Positions 48,329 to 59,000 of a DNA stretch of 64,000 nt are shown here, piece by piece. Where the stretch lies: assembly GCA_026874595.1 (NCBI GenBank), contig CM049314.1, forward strand, positions 4,160,729-4,224,728, written 5' to 3'. Both the position numbers and the translations under genes were made by a program. Below the pieces are notes generated by a model. The model worked only from the letters and a program-made list of their open reading frames with translations. It ran no database searches and had not been told where the DNA came from. The DNA is from Sipunculus nudus. Its lineage: Eukaryota; Annelida; Sipuncula; Golfingiida; Sipunculidae. How positions within the stretch are numbered: the stretch's first letter is position 1; each line of letters begins with the position of its first letter.

Positions 48329-48504
48329 CAGGGACGGATCCAGGAATTTAGGAAGGGAGTGGGTTACTGTGGGACTTATGCATTTTATGAGGTTCACACT
48401 TACTTAAAGGGGGAGGTTAGCCTGATATCATGAAACTCACGACAACAAATTTATTTCAAATTAATTTTGGTTCAATGGATTTAACCTTTCTGGACCCGCC
48501 CCTG
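48329..48504. mobile_element. hAT-like MITE
   Basis: The left end CAGGGACGGATCCAGGAA and the right end TTTCTGGACCCGCCCCTG are imperfect terminal inverted repeats of about 18 bases. The 176-bp element has no open frame. CAGGGGCGGATCCAG-type ends are common in hAT-derived MITEs of animals. A perfect 8-bp target duplication was not found. Confidence 0.72.
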
Positions 48505-49293
48505 AATATACAATTTTATTGAAATATCCATTATGAAAGCCTGTACATACGATTTGACACGGTATGGTCAAATTTGAATGGGATTTCATGTTCACACATG
48601 CAAATTATGTGACACATTTGAATGCCCAATTTGACTATGAGAAACAAAAACGTTATAACTTTGTCTATACGCAAGTGAATTGGATTTATTGTTGACGTTT
48701 TAGCGTTAGTAAGAGATCTGATTTTGTTTCTTTTTATTAGTTTTTGTGGTATTACTATTTTGGCGGCTTCTGTGAACTAGGGATTCAAAGCCGGGAAATC
48801 GTCAGCTCGCATATATGCAAATTGCCCTAAACCCGGGTGAGCGATCTACAGGCTTAATGGAAAGGCGTAGTTCACTAACAAAAGAATGCGCCTTTTGGAG
48901 TTTTCTCAGTGTAATAACCGATGATGACACGGCCAGGACCCGCGGGTGCTGCAAAAAAAATCTGATTGATCGCGTTGCTAGAATAATATTGTGCTACCTC
49001 GTCCGTGCGACGCAGACCCAACCAGAAATGGAATTCGACGAATACATTTAGTTTAATATGCAGTTACCTCCAATACTAATCCTAAAGACAAGTTACATAC
49101 AGAGTTGTCAGTTTAATAAGACAAAAGGGATTTATAGTCATCTGTCCGAGTATAAACAACAGATAAAGACAATCCGTTCAGCATTTGCGGTGAGAAGTTT
49201 CAGGAATACGAAAACGCCGATTAATATAACTACTAAATACCTCATGGTAGCCGGTTCAAATCATACAATGTAAACATATGATATCATATCCAG

Positions 49294-49326
<33 letters not shown>

Positions 49327-50511
49327 ATACACATATATATATAGAGACAGAGACAGAGAGACAGAAACAGACAGAGAGACAAACAGAGACAGACTCATGA
49401 CAAAGTGCGGATTAACAAAGGAGCCGCATATGTTCAGATTAACCACAGTTAAACCACCCGAAGCACTTTTCATTTAGTCATTCGATTGATCATAAATACA
49501 ATCTTGACTGGGTTGTGACAAGCTTATCGTTTATTCTGCATCCATTGTGTAGAGGATTGTATATTTACAGACATATGTGCAAATATATTTACGCCTATGT
49601 TACCTGGTATACAATATACGGTAATTCAAAATATATTTTTTTAATGTTTGGTGATTTCTAAAGGTCACGATCTGATTTGCTGGAGTAGTCTTTTATACAT
49701 ATCGAGCACACAGACGCCTCAGTCACTTGCATAGGAGAACATTTTTAAATAGCAGGTAACAGCAGCCTAAAACAAAATCCAGTATGTTCTTTAAAAAAAG
49801 TGTGCATAGGGCGCGTGTTAGTCATGTCGCCAGGGGTAACATATACACTGCAACAATATATATACACACTTTAATTGATGCCTATCACTTACCGTTCAAA
49901 TCTTCCGTGGTGAATTGACAAAGTGCTATATGAAAGGTAGGTACTCTTAGTGACTTTCTGTTAGTTAAAGTCCTTTGTATGATACCATATACCATTAATC
50001 ATGCATTAATAAATTTGTATTTTGACAAAAGCATGTTACAAGAATCCTGCATTTAATAAGCTTCTTAACAATCAGGTATTGACTTAATCTAAATATCTAG
50101 GCATTCACTGCCTTGATCATATGTATGAGACCCACGGTACCAGGAAGGGGGCGAGGGAAGACGTGTAATTGGGATTTGGATAAAACACGAAAAAAAATTA
50201 TTTTTGTCATTCAATTGTAGCAAATTCAAAAGAGTTAGGTCTTCCACACAAACAAATAAATTTATCTCAAATTAATTATTATTTCATGTTTTAGATGAAG
50301 ATGACATACTTAAATGTCATAATATAAAATAAATTCAAAGAAAACGCAAAATATAAGCAGTTAAGGATGGGCAAATAAAGTATGAGTTTTCATCCTATCC
50401 GGGAATATAAATCAAATGATGTTACTTAATTTGATCAGTTTGTAAAGTCGTATTCTGATCTAAAAAGGAGCCTATCGCATTAATTCACAGGGCTTTTAAA
50501 TTCTGTTCCAG
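48505..50511. other. 5' flank or upstream intron of the calpain gene
   Basis: A TG run lies at 49312-49326 and a degenerate (GACA)n stretch at about 49341-49394. No exon is recognised. The calpain promoter and any earlier exons, if in the window, are probably here but cannot be located. Confidence 0.45.
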
Positions 50512-50713
50512 ACAAAATCTGACTGCCGTATTCTTCCGGGTCCAAGACGTATTGGTCAACCACAGTATCATGCCTAAAAAACGCCCCAATCCACCACCAT
50601 ACCCCCCAAGGGATATTGCATTATGGGAAGACCCTGACTTCCCCCCTAATGACAGCTCCCTCTACCATACAGATATACCCGACGGATACTCCATTGAATG
50701 GCTGAGACCCGGA
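50512..50713 (+). CDS. Calpain exon containing the first recognised ATG
   Basis: The acceptor CTGTTCCAG ends at 50511, and the donor GTAAGT starts at 50714. ATG at 50570 starts [19 protein letters not shown]. The frame is also open from the acceptor to this ATG (19 codons), so the exon may instead be internal, with an N-terminal extension encoded upstream. Residues 13-48 carry the calpain N-terminal signature WEDPDFPP...SSLY and EWLRPG. Confidence 0.85.
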
Positions 50714-51250
50714 GTAAGTATGGTCATTTTAAAGTAGCATGATCCACTTGTAGGACCTGATTGCCCCTTGCATTTAAGTGTAAATCATCCGATTACTGTT
50801 TATGTTTACATTTTTCTTCTTATCCCACATTCATACGAAATGTATACGCCTGTGTTGATAAGGTTTGTAAGAATTCCTAAGTCAACTGAATTTCATGATA
50901 AAATATTTCACATTTTACCCATGATCAGGATAAAACGTTTTATTATAAAATAGACTTACATAAATCTCATCTAAAATGTTCAGAGTTTTCTTAAATATTA
51001 TCTTATCTATGCTCAAGTATTTCATCTTTACTTTATACCTAATGCTTTTTTTTCTTCAGAAAATTGTGGGAAAAGGAGAAAAACCTCAGTTGACCGTAGA
51101 TGGTACGAGCAAGCTTGATGTGAATCAGGGTGCTTTAGGTAAGCGTTGAGAAAAGCTTGGATAATCAAAAAAATATACGTGGCGTTTCAGGTTTAGAAGG
51201 ACACAACTAACCCCCAAAAAGACATTCGTGTTATTCATATCAAAGGGTGG

Positions 51251-51332
<82 letters not shown>

Positions 51333-53030
51333 AGCGTTGGATTCAAATGCATTTAAATGCAAAGCTTCAAATTTATCAAATGCAAATGCAATTTAAATTG
51401 CTCAAATACAAATGCAACTGTAATAAAATATATCAAATTCAACAAAGTGAATTTCATACAAGAGTAACATAACCTTTGGTTTATTTTTGCCTTGAATATG
51501 TATTGATAGTGTATTACATTAAAATATGTAAAAATTGTTGAACATTATGCACCAATATATTATGCCGAAATGGATGTCCGTCCTTTACATAACAGCATTT
51601 GTTATCTATCAGTTGGCCATTACGTCGAGTGTACATCAGCCTCTGCATTGGATTTCGTTTATTACCAATGTTACTGTTCTCAATCACGCCGCAAATCTAA
51701 CTCGACGGGCAGTAACACAAAAGTCCAGACACTTATCCATACACGTAAACAAAAGAATTTACATGAACTATAAAGGTGCTCTATTAATCATAATATTTGA
51801 ATTTTATGAAATATGTACAATAAAAAAAGTTATAGTATCAACACATTAAGACAGTCGACCAATGTCTCTTGAATGTCCTATAACTCAAATAAATACTTAA
51901 ATGAAGCGGGATCGAGACGTCCAGTCCAAATCGGTATTCATTAAATGTACCTGGTAGTTCACGATAAAAAGTGCAGTTCAGCGTATTTTTCACCGCATTA
52001 CACTGACAAGAATATCTAACCTTACATCAAAGCACTGCATGAGTGTAACAATTAACTTGAGGTTGACATACTGCACACTTTCAACGGGAGTTCCAACGTA
52101 TTTGGACAGCAACTAGTAGTTTACCTCCCCTTTCAAGTGACTCGATTAGTATGGTTGACCTACGCACTTGGGTCACAAGGGCAGGAACTTTGGTCATGAC
52201 ATTGGTGCAACATGATGCTACCTGTAAACCATCTTTTACAACTAGCTGAAGGGATTGTGTGTTGCCTACATGATTGCTAGCCCGTACAAAATGCTCATGT
52301 TATTTTTAGTTATCACAGAACTGTTCGAATTATAAGGTTTGGAATCTCAGGTCTACAAAAAGAAGATAATGTTTACAATGCAAACTGATATCGATAACAA
52401 TCTATGAATCGAAAATGTTGTAATTTGTTTGAACTTTATTAAAGTAATGTTCCATGATTCGTGAAACATTTTTGATTATAGGAGAGCATTTTAACAAAAA
52501 ACATATACCATTTGCATGTTTTATACTCTGCATTAAAATGCAAATTCAAAAGCCAATGCAAAGCTACGGGTATCGGGGATGCTAATTACAAATAATTGAT
52601 TGATAACCCATGTTAGCATGTGGTCGAAATGTAGGTTTCAACAGAAGGGATGGAGCCTTTTAAAAAAATTAATTCTTTTCTTAACACATGAGCTTTCAAA
52701 GCGAACATACTTCTTTGTCAGGTGGTAAGTGGAAACGCCTAGAGAGGTGATTATATATATATATTGGGGTGACAATGTAGAGAGTCCATAATTCAAGCAA
52801 CAGTCCATTTACATTCTTATTGGATATTGAATAATATGTTTACCGTGATGCCCTGTGTCGGTGTGGTACACAACAGTCCGCATGGCTACACTCAGGAATT
52901 ACTGCGAAACCGCATGAAACATCATTATAACGTCACGTCACGGGCCGCTCGGTACAAAGAATGGCCCTCCGTGGTACAGCCCGCCATTTTCAATCCCATT
53001 CCTCATCAAAATCGTCTATCATGTGTATAC

Positions 53031-53069
<39 letters not shown>

Positions 53070-56000
53070 CATATATATTTTTATATATATGCATTATTTT
53101 TTGTTGTTGTTGGAGGTAACCGCCTCCAAATTTATTGCTAGTTTAGCTCTTATTAAATATATATATGCAGAATTCCATTCCGGTTTGTTATACACGATAT
53201 GTCTCATTTTATACCCTGGTATCAAACTGGCCCTGTGACTACTTCCTTGTTGTCCCAGGGTGTGTATTTGTTTCCACTGCTGTGTCATACCACCGAGAAA
53301 ATTCGGAAAGGCGTACTCAGTAGTGTGTTAAACAAGGCCTTCTCATTAAGGCAGAGTACCTACAATATAATGTCTGACAAGATTCGAACTCACGCTCTCC
53401 CAGCATTAAGTCTGTGGTCTATCCTGGGCCACAGAACACGGCTGGGGTCGAATATGTACTGACACATTTTTGTACAAAATAATAAATGACACACCAACCA
53501 AGTGTATATGAACATCTTGTGTTCTTGTAGGTGACTGCTGGTTCCTGGCTGCTCTTACAGCACTCTCAGAAAATAAAAAGCTTCTTCACCGTGTTGTTCC
53601 CAAAGACCAGAGCTTCCAGAACAATTACCATGGTAGGACAACTATTCTTTCATTTGGGGGATGTAGGTTAGGGAACTTTCCTTATCTAATGGTCACGTTG
53701 CACCTGTCCTAAATTATTCAAAATACACCCTGCTAGCCATACGGTCTCTACTTATTTTTTTTAAAGCGGAAAGGCTGTATAGTTTTAATGGTTATGTGAC
53801 ATGACAAATTAGAAATAATTGGTTGTTATTTTTGCCTAAAAGTTTCAGTAGATAGATATATTTTATCATATATAAATATATTTTATTTATGTAGGGCAGA
53901 AAAATAACTTTCCGTCTAAATTAATGTTACAAAACAACAAGACTTATAAGCATACTATAAACTAACTTGCCCAATGATGCCAACTGCTGTCCAGAGAAAG
54001 TGGTTGATCATGTTCCGAATTTGGATTATCAGGAGACAATATTTCCTAGCCAAAGTGAAATCCCTATTCCATTAATTTAACATATCACGTTCCATTTCAC
54101 AGAGTAGCAAAACAACTCAGGGTATTTTTTTACCGTTTCAGCACTTTTAAATATATTTTATAGGAGGGAAGATTTTGGAACGTCAGGTTCTACCTTTATA
54201 TATATACTTAACTGGTGAAGGAAAAACTCAGAAACGGAATTTTCATTTTATGTTTTTCAAGGACTGTTCAAGTTTAAATTTTGGGAGTACGGACGTTGGG
54301 TGGAGGTACAGGTTGACGACCGCCTGCCATGCTATGTGGATAAGGAAAAAGGAACAATTAAGCTGATCTACGTGTATTCAGAATCAAAAAAGGAGTTTTG
54401 GACAGCTTTGATTGAAAAAGCTTATGCAAAGTGAGTAAACGTATGTTTTAATATATTGTTTTAGAACATTTTCTTCTAAATGAACCTTTTAAGATAACAC
54501 GATAAATTAGTATAAAATCATAATATCTACATCTGTCTCTCTTATTTTAAGTTTTTTGATAAACAATATTTAATATGCCCGAGTGAGACAACATTTGAGA
54601 TGCTGGAGTAGTACCCTGTCTTATTGGAACTGAATACACTGATTTTAAAAATGAAATATGAAAATATATATTTAGTGAACTGCGACATTGGCATACACTA
54701 AGGAACTGAATGGGAATTCTTTAACGTTGAATGATCACTCTTTGTTTCTTGGGAACATCCATGAGAAAACACATAAGCGCATGGATGTATATCCCCTAAT
54801 GCATCCGTGTTTATCACATGGAAAAATAAGCATTATTGGTGTATCAAGCGCTTTAATGAATATCCGATACAGTGACAGACGGGAGATTTAATGAATAATA
54901 ACAACAAAGAAGGTGTCCAAAATAACTAAAGTTATATCTGATGATGTCATGTTGGCACAGAAGTTTATCTTGTTATCTTGATTTGTTAAGCGTCAGGGCT
55001 GTTAGTTGATCAATTTTAAGAAAATGCGAAGAATAAGGCTAAACATTTCTCTGGAAAAATCCTGTATGATACAGAGACGATTCAAGAACTGGGGACGGCG
55101 CTGCCATTTATACTGAGAAAGAAAGGGAATCTGCCGTAGGGAAAGCCGTTTAATAATATTTTATAGGAAATCAATGCAAAAAGAGAATTTTCCCATGTGA
55201 ATTTGATTCAAACCCCTCAACCTCCCTTGATTCAGTCTTGTCATGATGTAATTTTATTTAGGTTTAAAGGTGGGTGTTATTTAAACCTGCATGGAGGGGT
55301 TTCGAGTGAAGCCATGGTGGACTTCACCGGGGGTGTGGTGGAGCGTTTCGTCTTGAGGAAAGATACACCAGAAGATCTCCTGGAACACATGCTGAAAGCC
55401 AAGAAGAGGTTCTCGCTCATGACATGTTCTATTGACGTAAGTTACACATTTGTTTATATTTTACGATATAAGTTATGGGAAATTCTTTCAGTTATTCATG
55501 CACACAAATTCAACAGAGTATAGCTATGTAGAGAACTATAGTCTGTTAGATATCAGAAATAGCTGGTACCGTCGGCTTAATATTTATCAGTAATCATGAT
55601 CATGCCATGTACCTGTTATATGTATGTACGCTGCAGGTCACGCCGTCTGTGTTCTACTATCCTTAATGTCGTGTGCCCCATTCTCTAGCAACATTACACT
55701 TATGATTTTATTTCTTGCCGGTAATCTTCGATTTCTGCAAGCATGTTGGTCAGTTGTGTATGTATGTTGTGTGTGCGTGTGTGTTGTCACGAATGTACAG
55801 GCCACAGTTTTGAATTGATTTCTTTTAAAAATATGCAATAAGTATATAATATACCAGAATAGAACCCTATTGTTTTTGGTCACCACTGGTCAAAGGTAAA
55901 ATGTGGTTAAACGGTGGTTCATTTTGGTCCGGCCCTCAATATGTTACAGTCTGTGCGTGCGAAATAGGTACACATTGTTGCTTAGATGGTTGCCATAAAA

Positions 56001-59000
56001 GCTTTCGGGCTCTGTTATCTGCACGCATACCCGCTTGACAGTTTTGCCCTGCAAAACATTATTTCTTGCTGGAAATCTTTGATTTCGACAAGCAAGTTTG
56101 TCAGCTGCGTATGTCTGTTTGTTGCTTGCCGGGAATTTTTTATTTCTGCAAGCAGGTTGGTCAGTTGCGTATGTCTGTTTGTTTGTGTGTTTTTGTGTTT
56201 TTGTTTGTCACGACTCTACAGGCCACAATTTTAAAACAACCGCTTTGAAACTGACAGGGATTGAACAACAGAAGACCCGGAACCCTTTTGTTAAGTGTCA
56301 ACAGAGGTCAAAGATCGTGGTCAAGGTCATCAAAACATCTATTTGTTTATATTTGTCATAACATCGTCTATATTGGTCTTATCTCCACAATCTTAGGCTC
56401 AGTTTCTTTCTCTGGGTCTTCTCCATAATCTGGTCCATAACCTGATCTTGTGTCACTTTATCAGTAAGTCCGTTTGTTTATCAGTAGTCCTCAATTTCGC
56501 CTGCTTCCTGCTCCTTGCGTCTTATATATAACATTCTACAAGCCACAGGCCACAGGAATCCTTTTCAAACTAGTACATTCTATGACTAACATTAATATAT
56601 CGGAACGTGTTTTTCATTTCCCGGATATGGCCGCTATATTGCGATACACTTGAATCTATACAACATATATTTTTGGCTATATCTCCAAAACTTTAAATCT
56701 GAATTACATAAACTAAAGCTTATTTTCTTTCTCTTTGTCTTCGTCATAATCTGTCACCTGGTCACAACTTTATGTTACTTTGTCAGTATGTCTGTCTGTT
56801 TGCCAGTTATACTCAATTTTGCTTACTTTTTGCTTCTTGCGTCTTACATTATACAGGTCACACTTTTCAAGGAATCGCTTTGTAACTTACGATTGTCATA
56901 GTTCGGACGATATGTGAAAGTCCTAAGTGTATTATTGAATTAGGTCAAAGGTCAAGGTCAAGGTGATTCATTCGGTAACATTGCCTACAGAATGATATGT
57001 CTGTTTCTTAATCTCAGGAATTGCTAGGCAAGCTAAAATTATTCATGCCCGCAAAATCTGTCCACATGTTGTGAAGTGCTCCCTATTAAGTGCTAGGTGA
57101 TAGCAAACTTAAGGAAAACATCCATGGCATCCATTTGATTACCTTGTAGTTTAATTTATAATGTATTTGCTAAACCAACATTATATGTACTATTAATTTA
57201 AGTAAGTTATTGATATTTGCCAACATATGTATTCCAAATATTTGTGTGTGTTCTGCATTAATTGACATACAGGAAGTCGGCCTAGCTTTATTTATCATCT
57301 ATATATTAATAGCGTAAGGCGATTTTTGTAATTTTATGTAATACTCTTTTTTAAAAACTTTATATTCTTTCATTCAGTATGTATGCAAATTGCGCATAAG
57401 TCAGCTGGGGCGAATTTAGGAGGGGGGGGGGGGGGGGCGCACTTAACCAACAAAAAAATCTGGAAAAAACTCATAGTAAACCTTCACGCTTCCAGTTAAA
57501 ATTATTCATTGCAACTACCCTAGATTGCATAATTACAACCTAAATTTTAAAAGAAATTCTACACCTTGGATGGGGTGGGGGTACCCCCTTTCAATCCCTC
57601 CCCCCCTCGGCGCTTTGCACCTCCCAATGTGAGCCCCCCCCCCCCCTATTCTAAATTTCCGTGTCCGCCCCTGGTCAAGGACATCAATGTTACTATGTGA
57701 TATTGTTGATCAGTTTCTCATGGTACACGTGTAGGTGACTATTTTTCGAAGACCCCAACCACATGTTAGGCACTTGCTTGGGGCGACCGTGTGCGACTGT
57801 ACGCTTTTCCAAAACATGTTCCGAACGCTGTTCCAAAAGATTTTTATCAAAACACCACACATATAATGGATCTATATATTGATTCGTGTGATTTTCCGTA
57901 TCTCCGGATTTACAGTTTCATTCCGATACCACCGTATGGTTTGTCGCGTTCGCCCCAAACCGTGCGTAGCACGGGTAATTGCTAGTATAATATATATATA
58001 TATATATATATAGTCAATCCGGTAAATTATGTCTGAAATTCAAGGCAATTTACAGATTGCCTGATATATGTACTGTGTAGGGTTGTAATAACCCCTTCAC
58101 ATCCTGTCCTGTTTAATTTAGACTAATAACGTGACTATCAATGTTCAAAATATCTTTACTTGGAAGAAACAGGCATTCACATTATTCAGCGACTCAGAGA
58201 ATAATAGTTTGCATGTAGTTCGTCAGCCTATCTAAAAGTATGTATTACTCTGTCTTTTTAAGTCAGACAAACAATGGGAGGAACTGAACGGACTAATCAC
58301 GACACACGCCTACACGATAACTGACGTAAAAATGGTAAGTCACATGACGACTTAACCTCGGTATAATGAATATGCCATAATGCGTTAATGTTGATGTTCA
58401 ATTCCTGTCATTTTTTTTCGGAAGCAGGATTATATAAGAACAACACATATCAGAACCTTTTCTTTAATTTAACAACACATAATTACTTTTGACTGTATTA
58501 TCACTTATATATGTTCTATTTACATTTTTCGGTTGAGAGTATTTACGATATTATATCTGATTACAAAGTGCTTATAATGCTAAGCATAAATAAAGTTGCG
58601 TTTTACATCATATGCTTTGGACCAACCGTTTGTAGATCGATGCACTTAAATATTCTTTTGTTTATCCTACACATCCTTTGGTTATATTCCACCAGAAAGA
58701 TTTAACGGTCTTGTTCCACGAGAATATTTGTAAAGACAAAAGTCTTAATATTTAATAGAATTTACCATACAATTAAGGTATAAATCGTTTATAATAAAAT
58801 TTCCTTGTGAATTTTCTTCGAAAGCTCATGACAGCTAGGGTTTTTTATTTGCATTTATGTTACATTAAGATATTTTCTTTTATGTTATTTTAACCGATTA
58901 AGAAAAGAAAACATTTAGAATGACTTATTTTTTAAAATCAAAAAGTATGTCTTAGAAATGGAACATGAGTACTAAAAATCTGAGATTTATTTCTTTGGAC

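Larger units (their letters stand above)
51139..53530. other. Calpain intron 2, repeat-rich
   Basis: GT-AG, 2.4 kb. It holds an (AT)n(GA)n tract at 51252-51331, an (AT)n tract near 53036-53066 and a minus-strand tRNA-like SINE head at 53375-53436. On the minus strand near 52688-52724 the motif CCTGACAAAGAAGTATGTTC followed by CTTTGAAAGCTC resembles retroelement 3' ends (weak). No exon is seen. Confidence 0.7.
55437..58262. other. Calpain intron 5, repeat-rich
   Basis: 2.8 kb, phase 0. It holds tandem copies of a TTTCTGCAAGCAGGTTGGTC-type repeat (about 55720-56190), two AGGTCAAAGGTCAAGG-type cores (near 56305 and 56941), a hAT-like MITE (57402-57673), a Helitron 3' end (57960-57986) and an (AT)n tract (57987-58011). 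Confidence 0.75.

Noticed and set aside
51535-51849. 104-codon + strand open frame in calpain intron 2
   Set aside because: No family resemblance, no suitable splice sites, and it would break the calpain frame. The exons on either side join cleanly without it.
52827-53141. 104-codon frame that begins before the (AT)n tract in calpain intron 2
   Set aside because: No domain recognised, and half of it is microsatellite. A Penelope-type 3'-end motif nearby on the minus strand is too weak to call an element.
56055-56361. Overlapping open frames with repeated Cys-Val-Cys-Leu-Phe segments
   Set aside because: They come from a tandem TG-rich repeat within a calpain intron and show no domain pattern.
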